Origin: DASVBE01 sp963770375
GTDB lineage: Bacteria; Actinomycetota; Actinomycetes; Streptosporangiales; Streptosporangiaceae
Length of the DNA: 64,000 nucleotides
Reading direction: 5' to 3'
Assembly (NCBI GenBank): GCA_963770375.1
Contig: CAVYPM010000028.1
Location: 310,001 to 374,000 of the forward strand
Position numbers and translations under genes: made by a program. The first letter of the stretch is position 1; every line of letters starts with the position of its first letter. Below, in pieces: positions 7,912-16,608 of this stretch. The notes beneath the pieces are model-generated. The model did no database searches. It was not told the DNA's origin and saw only the letters and a list, made by a program, of their open reading frames with translations.

Positions 7912-10167
7912 CCGCCCCGCCGATGGCGGCGCCCGCCCGGGCCCTGGCTGGTCACACTGTCGCTGAGCGTCTTAAGAATGGAGTACGGGGGCCGGGGAGC
8001 CAGCCGGCCTGGGCCCGGCCGGCCGCCCTGGGACTGCTCCTGGCGACCGCGGTGCTCTACCTGGCCGGGCTGAGCCGCAACGGCTGGGCCAACGACTTCT
8101 ACTCGGCCGCCGTGCAGGCCGGCTCGACCAGCTGGAAGGCGTTCTTCTTCGGCTCGTTCGACGGGGCCAGCGCCATCACCGTGGACAAGACCCCGGCGTC
8201 GCTGTGGGCCATGGAGCTGTCCGCGCGGGTCTTCGGGCTGAACTACTGGAGCGTGCTGGTGCCCCAGGCGCTGGCCGGCGTGGCCTGCGTGGGCGTCCTG
8301 TACGTCACGGTGAAACGCTGGTTCGGCCCGGCCGCCGGGCTGCTGGCCGGCGCGGTGCTCGCGCTGACCCCGGTGGCCGCGCTGATGTTCCGGTTCAACA
8401 ACCCGGACGCGCTGCTGGTCCTGCTGCTGACCGCGGCGGCCTACGGCGTGACGCGGGCCATCGAGTCCGGCCGGACCCGGTGGCTGGTTCTGGCCGGCGC
8501 GCTGATCGGCTTCGGCTTCCTGGCCAAGATGCTGCAGGCGTTCCTGGTCCTGCCGCCGTACGCGCTGGCCTACCTGGTGGCCGGGCCGCCGCGGCTCGGC
8601 CGGCGGGTCCTGCAGCTGCTGGCCGCCGGCGCCGCGGTGGTGGTCGCGGCCGGCTGGTGGGTGGCCGCGGTGATGCTCATCCCGGCGGCAGACCGGCCCT
8701 ACGTGGGCGGCTCGACCAACCAACAGCATCCTGCAGCTCGCCCTGGGCTACAACGGGCTCGGGCGGCTGAACGGCAACGAGACCGGGTCGGTCGGCTTCG
8801 GCGGCGGCCGGGGCGGTTCGCCGTTCGGCGGCGGTTCCGGCCTGGCCCGGCTGTTCTCCGCGGAGATGGGCGGCCAGATCGCCTGGCTGCTGCCGGCCGC
8901 GCTGATCGCGCTGGCCGGGATCGTATGGCTGTCGTGGGGCGCCGGGCGGGCCCGCCGGACTGGCGGGGCCCCCATGGTCGGTGGGGTTGCAGTGGCCAGT
9001 GGGGCTGGACAGGCCAGCTGGACCGGCCAGGCCGGTGCGGCCGGCTGGGCTGGCGGAGCTGGCCAGGCCGGCCGGGAGGGCGGGCTCAGCGAGGCCGGCC
9101 GGTTGCGGGCGGCCGCCCTGATCTGGGGCGGATCGCTCCTGATCACCGGCGGCGTGTTCAGCTACATGGCCGGGATCTTCCACCCGTACTACACGGTCGC
9201 GCTGGCCCCGGCGATCGGCGCTCTGGTCGGCATCGGCGCGGTGGAGGGCTGGCGGCGCCGGGACCAGTGGGCCGGCCGGATCCTGCTGCCGGTCATGCTC
9301 GCCGCCACCGCGTTGTGGTCCGGCGTGCTGCTCAACCGCACCCCGTCCTGGCATCCGTGGGTGCACGTGCTGGTCCTTGTCTGCGGGCTGCTCGCGGCGG
9401 CGGTGTTCGCCGCCTGGCCGGCTCTGGTGCCGGCGGTGCGGCGGGCCCGGGCGCGGACGGCGCTGACCGCCGGGACGGTGGTACTCGGCCTGACCGGCGC
9501 GCTGGCCGGCCCGGCCGCCTACACGCTGGCCACCGTGACCTCGGCGCACACCGGGGCCATCCCGTCCGCCGGACCGTCCACGGCTGCCTTCTCCGGCGGC
9601 GGCCCCGGCGGCGGATTCGGCGGTCGCCCTCCCGGCGGCTTCGGCGCTGGACAGCTTCCCGGCGGCACCACCACGCCCGGCGGCAGCACCGGCACGGGCG
9701 GCGGCAACGCACCCGGAGCCGGGACCTTCCCCGGCGGCGGAACCGGGACAGGAACCAGGCCGGGCGGCGGCGGCAATTTCGGCCGGCCTGGCGGTGGCGG
9801 CGGACCCGGTGGCGGGCTCAGCGGCAACACGCAGGTCAGCTCCGCGCTGGTGAAGCTGCTCGGGCAGGACGCGGGCCGCTACACGTGGGTCGCCGCGACC
9901 GTCGGCACGCAGAGCGCGGCCCCGCTGCAGCTGGCCGTCCGGCACCCGGTGATGGCCATCGGCGGGTTCAACGGCTCGGACCCGGCCCCCACCCTGGCCC
10001 AGTTCAGGAAGCTGGTCGCGGCCGGGAAGATCCACTGGTTCGTCGGCGAGAGCGCCAGCAGCTTCGGCGGCGGCACCGGTTCCGCGGCGCAGATCACCTC
10101 GTGGGTGGCCGCGCACTACCAGGCCCGCACCGTCGGCGGCGTCACGGTGTACGACCTGAGCCAGTAA
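7908..10167 (+). CDS. GT39 family (ArnT/PMT-like) glycosyltransferase, frameshifted as read
   Basis: A membrane glycosyltransferase of about 750 residues using lipid-linked sugars. The N-terminal part shows 'NGWANDFYSAAVQAGSTSWK', the catalytic-loop motif 'ITVDKTPASLW' and 'FNNPDALLVLLL'. After 'PYVGGSTN' the frame breaks: one extra C at about 8718-8721 (ACCAACCAAC instead of ACCAACAAC). In the other frame the family continues perfectly with NSILQLALGYNGLGRLNGNE. The remaining spans follow, then a Gly-rich low-complexity stretch (about 9590-9830) and a soluble C-terminal domain ending TVGGVTVYDLSQ. GTG 7908 overlaps the GT2 stop (GTGA). Whether the indel is real or an assembly error cannot be decided here. 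Confidence 0.82.
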
Positions 10168-10302
10168 CTGTGCTAGCCGCTCGCTGCGGGCCGCTGGAGA
10201 GGCGCGCGCCCTGCCGGCGAGCCACGCCGGCGCGGCGAAGGCGCGCCTGCGCGAGCCAGGCTGCGCTGGGCGGGCGGTTTCCAGCGGCCCAGAGCGGCTA
10301 GC
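10168..10302. repeat. Dispersed repeat, copy E, with inverted ends between convergent genes
   Basis: Directly after the TAA of the GT39 gene the sequence reads CTGTGCTAGC, then CGCTCGCTGCGGGCCGCTGG and AGAGGCGC, aligning block by block with copy A. The two ends are inverted repeats: 10172-10198 pairs with 10280-10302 (GCTAGCCGCT...GGGCCGCTGGA against its complement, with a four-base gap). A transcript could fold into a long hairpin. The stop codon of the convergent hydrolase gene (TAG) lies within the right arm. It may serve as a bidirectional terminator. Confidence 0.65.
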
Positions 10303-11200
10303 GCTGCGCTGCGGCCAGATCTAGGAGCTCGTCGAGGATCTCGCCGAAGGTGGCGGCGGCCAGGGTCAGGTGCCCGGCCGCGGGCAGAAGGTGGGTCCGC
10401 GCGCCGGGCAGCTGGCCGGCCAGCCAGGCGCCGTGCGCGCCGGGCACCATCAGGTCCTGGCCGCCCTGCCAGATCGACAGCGGGACCGGGCCGGACGCCA
10501 GCGCGGCCAGGCTGAACCCCCAGTCCGTGACGAAGGCCAGGTCGTCGTCACGCCACCCGGCGATCCCGGCCTCGAGACCGGCCTGCATCGACTCGGCCAG
10601 GTAGGCCGCGAACCCGCCCGCCAGCACCGACTTGTCGGCGTCCGACAGCAGGCCGCTCATCCCCGCAGCGATCTGCTCGGCGGTCAGCCCGCGCAGCTCC
10701 GGGGCCAGCCGGCTGAGCATGGCCTCCAGCGGCGCCGGGCCGGCCACCGCGGTGCCGAACTCCTGGATGTTCTCCTCGCCCATGCCGGCCAGCCAGTCAA
10801 GGCCGGCTGCGCCGTACGGCGCCACCCCGGCCAGCGACGCGGCCGCCAGGCAGCGGTCCGGCAGCAGCGCGGCGCAGGCCAGCGCGTGCGGCCCGCCGCC
10901 GGACCAGCCGGCCGTCAGGAACGGCCCGGCTTCCAGGTGGTCGAGCACCGCCGCGGTGTCGGCCGCCGCGTCCGCCACGGTCCGGCCCGGCTGCGGGGTG
11001 GACCGCCCGTAGCCCGGCCGGGCGTACATCACCAGGGCCAGCCCGCGGTCCGCCAGCTGGTCAGCGATCGGGCGATAGACGACAAGACCGCCAGGGGTCC
11101 CGTTGTGGAACACCAGGGGCCGCCCGCCGGGCCGCCCGGCCACCACTACCTCAAGTTCCCGCCCGCCAGGTCCCGGCACGGTCAGCCGCTGCTCGGTCAT
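10298..11200 (-). CDS. Alpha/beta-fold hydrolase
   Basis: A 300-residue protein with the classic alpha/beta hydrolase layout: oxyanion-hole strand LVFHNGTPGG, YARPGYGRSTPQPGR, nucleophile elbow GWSGGG (Ser, about residue 106), an all-helical cap in the middle, the acid in 'WQGGQDLMVP' and the catalytic His in 'LPAAGHLTL'. All three catalytic positions are in place, so the enzyme is probably active as an esterase or related hydrolase; the substrate is unknown. No signal peptide, hence cytosolic. It converges on the GT39 gene and its stop lies in the repeat between them. Confidence 0.85.
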   Translation of the reverse strand: MTEQRLTVPGPGGRELEVVVAGRPGGRPLVFHNGTPGGLVVYRPIADQLADRGLALVMYARPGYGRSTPQPGRTVADAAADTAAVLDHLEAGPFLTAGWSGGGPHALACAALLPDRCLAAASLAGVAPYGAAGLDWLAGMGEENIQEFGTAVAGPAPLEAMLSRLAPELRGLTAEQIAAGMSGLLSDADKSVLAGGFAAYLAESMQAGLEAGIAGWRDDDLAFVTDWGFSLAALASGPVPLSIWQGGQDLMVPGAHGAWLAGQLPGARTHLLPAAGHLTLAAATFGEILDELLDLAAAQR

Positions 11201-11289
11201 ACGGCAGAGGGTAGACCGGCCCGGTCCCCGCCGTCACCGGGCACACCACGCCCACCGAGCCGGCCCAGGTCACGCAGGGCCGTGGCCCT

Positions 11290-11443
11290 TCTCTCGCCAG
11301 CAAGCCGCCGGCGGAGCCGGCCAGCTCGCGGGCGGCCGCGGCGCTGTTTTCCCGGCGAGCGGTCGGCGCTCCCTCGTTCTGAGAGCAGCGCTCGCCGGGA
11401 AGGCAGCGCGCATAGCGGCCTCCCGCGAGCCAGCAAGCACAGC
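11290..11443 (-). repeat. Dispersed repeat, copy C
   Basis: Read on the minus strand, the element starts directly at the stop codon of the G1 peptidase gene (TAG followed by CTGTGCTTGCTGGCTCGCG). It continues with GAGGCCGCTATGCGCGCTGC and CTTCCCGGCGAGCGCTG, and then CGGGAAAACAGCGCCGCGG. The order of blocks is that of copy A, with a divergent middle. No reading frame. It fills the space between the G1 peptidase gene and the start of the hydrolase gene. Confidence 0.7.
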
Positions 11444-12286
11444 TAGTTTGCTCTGATCCAGGTGTTGCTGAACCCGCCCGCGGAGTTGATCGCGCTGGTC
11501 GAGTCCTTGGCCGCGCCGCTGTTGTTGACCATGATGATCTGGGTCGGCGCCTGGCTGCCCAGCGACGTGCCGTTGGCCGCGGACGCGCTGTAGGTGACGG
11601 TGCCGAAGTTGGCCAGCGGCAGCACGCCGGAGCTGGACGACGGCGCCTCGGTGATCACCTCGGCGGAGGACCGGGACAGGCCGGACTGGCTCTTGACCGT
11701 GCTGTGGCTCCAGCCCTGCGTGGTGTCGGAGATCGTCAGCGTGTAGGTGCTCGTGCCGCTGAACGTCACCGAGGCGGTGAAGTGGTCACCGGGGCGGACC
11801 GTGTTCGTGTAGTTGACCGGGGCGGCCGGGAACATCTCGTACCACGAGTAGTACAGCGCGGTCCGGCCCGAGCAGTCCACCTCGGAGCCGGTCTGCTCGA
11901 CCGAGTTGCTGTTGAACCCGTCAAGACCCACCCAGAAGCTGGAGTACTTGCGGCTGCCGCTGCAGTGGCCGGTCGGCTCGGTCCAGCTGGCCGAGATGCT
12001 GGTGAATGCGCCGGTCCGCGCCGGTAACCGCGTAGCCGGACCAGTTCGTGCTCTGGTCGGCGTGCCGCACTCCCCCGGCCGCCGGCGACACGCCGGACAC
12101 GTGGTGCATCACGCCGCCGGGGTTCCAGCCGCGCACCGCCGGGCGCACCGCGTGGTGCGCCGCCGGGTGCACCGCTGCGGAGGCCGCGCCCGCGGCGAGC
12201 ACAGAGCCCCCCACCACGGAGCCCACCACCAGGGCAAGAGTTGTGAACGGGATCGACCATCGTCTGAGCAAGGCAGGCTCCTTCAT
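11443..12286 (-). CDS. Secreted G1-family (glutamic) endopeptidase, frameshifted as read
   Basis: A predicted exported peptidase of about 280 residues. The first frame (from ATG 12286) gives a Sec signal peptide (basic start, hydrophobic core, ASA cleavage site) and the family motif 'QSTNWSGYAVTGA'. At about 12013 one extra base breaks the frame. The other frame continues with FTSISASWTEPTGHC, 'SSFWVGLDGFNSNSVEQTG' and 'AEVITEAPSS'. In family G1 the catalytic pair is a Gln and a Glu; these are most likely the Gln of VEQTG and the first Glu of ITEAP (or AEV). G1 enzymes work at acid pH. Removing the extra base gives 'TGADGAFTSIS' and an intact gene. The 3' end abuts repeat copy C. Confidence 0.82.
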
Positions 12287-12529
12287 CGGAGAGCGCGCCG
12301 CCCGCCAGGAACCCCTAGCGGCTAGCGCGGTCAGCGGGGTCGCCGTGAACGTATATTGCGGTTAAGTAAAGGCGGAGATACGGAACGGTAAAGGCTTGGA
12401 ATGTCATTTGCGTGGTTTGTCACATAACACTCATACGCACAATGCGTTTCACCCTGTCACAAGAGCACGCCCGCCAGAGACGGCCGCGGCGGGCGTTACC
12501 GTGGAAGCCCCCGGCCCCCAGGAGGCGTC

Positions 12530-13264
12530 ATGCCGCTGCCCGCCGCTGCCCGCGGTAATCCCTTCACGCAACGGCTGTTCACGCCGCTGCCCGCGCGCTA
12601 CGACCGGCTGGCCGAGGTCCTCTCGTTCGGCCAGAACGCGGTCTGGCGGCGGGCCATGGTCGACCGCATCGTGCCCGCGCCGGGCCAGCGGATCCTGGAC
12701 GTGGCCTCCGGCACCGCCGGGGTCGCCCTCCAGCTGGCCCGCCGGACCGGCGCGGCCGTCGTCGGCGTGGACCTGACCGAGCAGATGCTGGCCGAGGGTC
12801 ACCGCCGGGTGGCCGCCGCGGGCCGGGCCGGGCAGGTCGCCCTGGTGGCCGGGCGGGCCGAGCAGCTGCCCTTCCCCGACCAGTCGTTCGACTCGCTGAC
12901 CTTCACCTACCTGCTGCGCTACGTGCAGGACCCGCAGGCGACGCTGGCCGAGCTGGCCCGGGTGGTCAAGCCGGGCGCCCGGGTGGCCAGCCTGGAGTTC
13001 ATGCTGCCGCCCAGGCCGGTGTTCCGCCTCGGCTGGTGGCTGTACACCCGGCTGCTGCTGCCGGCCGGCGGCTACCTGACCGGCGGCCGGGAGTGGTACG
13101 ACGTGGGCCGGTTCCTCGGGCCCAACATCTCCGGCCACTACCGCCGCTACCCGGTCAGCTGGACCGTGCGGGCCTGGCAGCAGGCCGGCTTCGAGCACGT
13201 CGGCTACCAGGTCATGAGCATGGGCGCGGGCCTGGTCATGTGGGGAACGCGGGCCGGTGGGTGA
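12530..13264 (+). CDS. UbiE/MenG-like class I SAM-dependent methyltransferase
   Basis: A 244-residue Rossmann-fold methyltransferase. SAM-binding motif I is ILDVASGTAGVALQLARR, followed by 'VVGVDLTEQML', the acidic/loop motif 'RAEQLPFPDQSFDSLTFTYL' and 'LRYVQDP...ELARVVKPGA'. This is the pattern of the UbiE/COQ5 group that C-methylates quinone precursors. AGGAGG stands seven bases upstream of ATG 12530. The next gene, a UbiA-like membrane protein, overlaps its end, which supports a role in isoprenoid-quinone or prenyl-lipid metabolism. It could also be a distinct methyltransferase for a related lipid. Confidence 0.82.
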   Translation: MPLPAAARGNPFTQRLFTPLPARYDRLAEVLSFGQNAVWRRAMVDRIVPAPGQRILDVASGTAGVALQLARRTGAAVVGVDLTEQMLAEGHRRVAAAGRAGQVALVAGRAEQLPFPDQSFDSLTFTYLLRYVQDPQATLAELARVVKPGARVASLEFMLPPRPVFRLGWWLYTRLLLPAGGYLTGGREWYDVGRFLGPNISGHYRRYPVSWTVRAWQQAGFEHVGYQVMSMGAGLVMWGTRAGG

Positions 13265-14048
13265 GCCCGGCGGCACGGAGCCTGCCAGCACGGGGCCTGC
13301 CAGCACGGGGCCTGCCAGCACGGGCGCCCGGCCGGCCTTCTACGCGGCCGGCCCCGGGCCGTGGCGGGACTGGTGGACGCTGCTGCACCCGCCGTACACC
13401 GCGTGGCACCTGTCCTATGTGGTCATCGGCGCCTGCCTGGCCCCGCGGGTGGACGTCGGCCTCCTGCTGCTCACGCTGGCCGCCTTCTTCCTCGCCGTCG
13501 GGATCGCCGCGCACGCGCTCGACGAGCTCAAGGGCCGCCCGCTGCGCACCAAGATCCCGTCCCGGATGCTGATCGCGGTCACCGTGGCCGGCCTGATCGG
13601 CGCGCTGGCCTGCGGCGCGGCCGGGATCGCCCAGGCGGGCTGGGGCCTGCTGCCGTACCTGGTCATCGGCCCGGTGCTGGTCATCGCCTACAACGCCGAG
13701 CTGGCCGGCGGCATCATCCACAACGACCTCGGCTTCGCCGTGTCCTGGGGAGCGTTCCCGCTGCTGACCGGCTACGCCGCGCAGACCGGCGGGTCGCTCG
13801 CGGCCGGCCCGGTGCTGGCCGCGGCCGGGGCCGTCGCGCTGTCCGCCGCGCAGCGCAGCCTGAGCACCCCGGCCCGCACGATCCGGCGGCGGTCCGCGCA
13901 CGTCGAGGGCACGATGACGATGGCCGCCGGGCCCGCCGTGACCATCGACCAGGCCTTCCTCCTGGCCCCGCTGGAGGCCGCGCTGCGCGCGCTGACCTGG
14001 GCCACCGTGCTGCTGGCCAGCGCCCTGGCGGTGACCAGGCTGGGTTAG
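13257..14048 (+). CDS. UbiA-like integral membrane protein
   Basis: A 263-residue protein with about seven hydrophobic segments. 'LHPPYTAWHLSYVVIG' at the start, 'AHALDELKGRPLRTKIP' in the first loop and 'NAELAGGIIHNDLGFAVSWG' in the middle resemble the two loops of UbiA-type prenyltransferases. However, the canonical NxxxDxxxD and DxxxD motifs are degenerate (one 'HALDE' and 'HNDLG'). It may be an inactive or divergent relative. It overlaps the upstream methyltransferase by 8 bases, so the two are coupled. GTG 13257 was taken as the start; the N-terminal tail is made of exact PASTG repeats. Confidence 0.65.
   Translation: MGEPGGTEPASTGPASTGPASTGARPAFYAAGPGPWRDWWTLLHPPYTAWHLSYVVIGACLAPRVDVGLLLLTLAAFFLAVGIAAHALDELKGRPLRTKIPSRMLIAVTVAGLIGALACGAAGIAQAGWGLLPYLVIGPVLVIAYNAELAGGIIHNDLGFAVSWGAFPLLTGYAAQTGGSLAAGPVLAAAGAVALSAAQRSLSTPARTIRRRSAHVEGTMTMAAGPAVTIDQAFLLAPLEAALRALTWATVLLASALAVTRLG
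13281..13325 (+). repeat. Three tandem 15-base repeats encoding Pro-Ala-Ser-Thr-Gly
   Basis: The unit CCTGCCAGCACGGGG is present three times (the last base of the third copy differs). It lies in the N-terminal tail of the UbiA-like gene, before the first membrane span, and keeps the frame. A nearly identical unit in the complementary orientation occurs twice in the LysM-BTAD gene at 26579-26608. Confidence 0.85.
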
Positions 14049-14086
14049 CGCGCCCCGGGTGAGCGTGCCCCGCCCGTCTGGGCCGG

Positions 14087-16516
14087 TCAGAGCACGTTCT
14101 TGCGCTGCAGATAGCTGAGTGAGGCCCAGCCGACCGGGACCGGCAGCCAGAACGTCAGCGTGCGGAACAGCAGAACCGCGCTGATCGCGGTCGCGCCGGG
14201 CAGGCCGGCCGCGGTCAGCCCGGCGGACAGTGCCGCCTCCACCGCGCCGAGGCCGCCCGGGGTGGGCATCAGCGAGCCGATCGCGTTGCCGGTCAGGTAC
14301 ACCAGCGCTACCGAGGCCAGCGGCACCGCGCCGCCCAGCGCCCGGATCGACGCGTCCAGGCACAGGATGTAGGCGACGGTCAGCAGGAACGCCCCGCCGA
14401 GCCCCTGGGCCAGCTTGACCGGCTGCTGGGCCACGTCCAGCAGCCGCGGGATCACCTCACCGAGCATCGGCGCCGCCCGGGCCCACAGCAGCCGGCGGCC
14501 CGCCGGGATCGCGATGATCACCAGCAGCACGGCCAGCCCGGCCGCGATCAGGTAGAGCGCCCAGGTGGGCGGCCGCAGCGAATGCCCGCTGGAGGTGCCG
14601 GTGATCGCCGCGACGATCACCAGCAGCGCGGCGTGCAGCGCGAACGCCACCGCCTGGGTCACTCCCACGCTGGCCGCCGAGTCCGCCGCCGACACGCCGC
14701 TGCGGCGCAGGTAGCGGATGTTCAGCGCGACGCCGCCGACGGCCGGCGGGGTTACCAGGGTCACGAACGAGCCCGCGACCTGGACCAGGAACGTGTAGAC
14801 CGTCCGCAGCCGCTCCAGCACGAAGCCGGACAGCGAGTACGCCGCCCCTATGTAGGTGCTGGCCGACAGGATCAGCGCGGCCAGCGTCCACCGCCAGTCG
14901 GCCGACCGGAGCAGCTCGGCCACGTTCACCTCGGCCAGCTGGCTGGCCAGCAGGTACACCGCGGCCACCCCGGCGATCAGGGTGACCAGGGCGCGCGGCC
15001 GGATCCGCTCCAGCTGGGCCGGGGAGACCTCGTCCGGCTCCTCCGGGCCGAGCAGCTGCCGCCGCACCGCGGGCAGCACCTCCCGGTCCCGCTGCAGCGC
15101 CTTGCGGGTGCTCCGGTGCATGGCCACCGGCTGCAGCAGCGGCACCACGGCGGCCAGCTCGGCGGCGCCGAGCTTCTCCCGGGCCAGGTCCACGGACCGG
15201 TCCGGGCCGACCAGCACCGCCAGCTCCGCGATCAGCTGCGCGTGGTCCAGCCGGATCTGCAGGTCGGTGGCGGCCACGTCGCCGTTGCCCAGCCCGAGCA
15301 GCATCACCCCGCCGTCGTTGGTCACCTGGAGCTGGTCCGCGGTCAGCCCGCGGTGGGTGATCCGGTGCTCGTGCAGGCGCAGCACCTCGTCCCAGATCTG
15401 GCCGAGCTGCCCGTCGTCCGGCCGCGGCCGCAGCTCGTTCAGCGTGGTGCCGGGATGGTGGTCGTAGGCCAGCACGATCGCCTCCGGGCCGGCCTGGACA
15501 ACGGCCCGCAGCCGGGGGGTGGCCACGCCCGCCTCGGTGGCTGCGTAGGACATCAGCGCCCGCCGCTCCACCGTCCGCTCCAGCGACAGCAGCGCGGTGC
15601 GCGACACCTGGGCCTGCAGCCGGACCGACCGGTACAGCCGGTACAGCAGGCCGGCCGCCTGCTGGTCCCGGTCCAGCACCATGATGTCCAGCCGCCGGCC
15701 GTCGTCCAGGATCGCGGCGTACCGCCGGGCCCCGGCCTCACGGCCGGGCAGCCGCAGCATGTCGGTGATGCCGCGGCCGGCCGGGCCGAGGGCCAGCGCG
15801 ATCTCCGCCGCGGCCGGCCGCCGGGCCTGGTAGCCCGCCACGTAGCGGACGCCGAGCCCGACGACCCGGCCCAGCAGCAGCGCGATCACCAGGCCGAGCA
15901 CGCTGGCCTGCGAGGCCAGCAGGCTGACCAGCGAGTACACGATGACGGTCAGCCACACCGCGGCCCGCCACCGGGGCCGCCCGGACAGCCCGATCGTGGT
16001 GGTGAAGGCGGCCAGCGCGGCCAGCGCCGGGTCGAGCGGCGCCAGGTTGTGCACCCCGGCCCGGCTCAGCGCGATCGCGTCGTAGACCGACTCCAGGCTG
16101 GCGGTGTGCAGCAGCAGGTTGAGCAGCGCTACGACCAGGGCGGCCAGCAGCCCGGTGGCGATGCCCTCGGCCAGGCGGGCCAGCTGGCGCCGGTACACCT
16201 GGCGGGCGGCCAGCGCGACCGGGAGGATCAGCAGCGCGATCGGGGCAACCGGCCGGGCCAGGTCCAGCAGCGGCTCCGGCAGCCGGCGGCTGGCCCCGAC
16301 GATGTCGTGCTGGGTGCCGCCGGCCGCCGCGGACGCGGCCAGCCCGATGCCGATGGCCAGCGCCACCTGGATCAGGTCGGCCAGGCAGCGCAGCAGGTCG
16401 ACCGGGCGCCGGACCCGGCCCTGAAGATGGTCGACGACACGGATCGCCGGGGCCTGGCCGCCCGGCGGCGCCCCCGGCGCGGGCCCCTCTGCCGGGCCTC
16501 GGCTGCGCATCGTCAC
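14087..16516 (-). CDS. Flippase-like (LPG-synthase TM/UPF0104) membrane protein with kinase-like domain
   Basis: An 809-residue protein. Residues about 40-235 carry about six membrane spans. Residues about 240-490 are soluble and look like a degenerate protein-kinase fold: 'LDIMVLDRDQQAAGLLYRLY', 'LRLHEHRITHRGLTADQLQV' in the place of the catalytic loop (His-Arg-Gly instead of HRD) and 'VMLLGLGNGDV' in the place of the DFG loop. Residues about 515-800 are the eight-span LPG_synthase_TM domain, with 'SFVTLVTPPAVGGVALNIRY' and 'IGSLMPTPGGLGAVEAAL'. Such proteins are found across actinobacteria and are thought to move or modify lipids; function unproven. GTG 16516 or ATG 16510 may be the start. 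It is divergent from the APC gene. Confidence 0.78.
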   Translation of the reverse strand: MTMRSRGPAEGPAPGAPPGGQAPAIRVVDHLQGRVRRPVDLLRCLADLIQVALAIGIGLAASAAAGGTQHDIVGASRRLPEPLLDLARPVAPIALLILPVALAARQVYRRQLARLAEGIATGLLAALVVALLNLLLHTASLESVYDAIALSRAGVHNLAPLDPALAALAAFTTTIGLSGRPRWRAAVWLTVIVYSLVSLLASQASVLGLVIALLLGRVVGLGVRYVAGYQARRPAAAEIALALGPAGRGITDMLRLPGREAGARRYAAILDDGRRLDIMVLDRDQQAAGLLYRLYRSVRLQAQVSRTALLSLERTVERRALMSYAATEAGVATPRLRAVVQAGPEAIVLAYDHHPGTTLNELRPRPDDGQLGQIWDEVLRLHEHRITHRGLTADQLQVTNDGGVMLLGLGNGDVAATDLQIRLDHAQLIAELAVLVGPDRSVDLAREKLGAAELAAVVPLLQPVAMHRSTRKALQRDREVLPAVRRQLLGPEEPDEVSPAQLERIRPRALVTLIAGVAAVYLLASQLAEVNVAELLRSADWRWTLAALILSASTYIGAAYSLSGFVLERLRTVYTFLVQVAGSFVTLVTPPAVGGVALNIRYLRRSGVSAADSAASVGVTQAVAFALHAALLVIVAAITGTSSGHSLRPPTWALYLIAAGLAVLLVIIAIPAGRRLLWARAAPMLGEVIPRLLDVAQQPVKLAQGLGGAFLLTVAYILCLDASIRALGGAVPLASVALVYLTGNAIGSLMPTPGGLGAVEAALSAGLTAAGLPGATAISAVLLFRTLTFWLPVPVGWASLSYLQRKNVL

Positions 16517-16596
16517 GTAGTGATGTTTTCACCCCCGGGCCGGTCCCGGTGATCAAGGCTGCCGGATCTGCGTGTCAGGGCACTTCCTGGCCGGGT

Positions 16597-16602
16597 TAGC
16601 AT
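16597..16602 (+). promoter_or_regulatory. -10 element of a probable leaderless promoter for the APC-OB gene
   Basis: TAGCAT lies six bases before the GTG start and there is no Shine-Dalgarno sequence. This is the spacing expected when transcription starts at or next to the first base of the start codon. The identical arrangement is found before the gene at 53089. Confidence 0.5.
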
Positions 16603-16608
16603 TCGCAC

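Noticed and set aside
14582..16552. A 656-codon open frame on the plus strand
   Set aside because: Antisense of the flippase-like gene; low-complexity product, no ribosome binding site.
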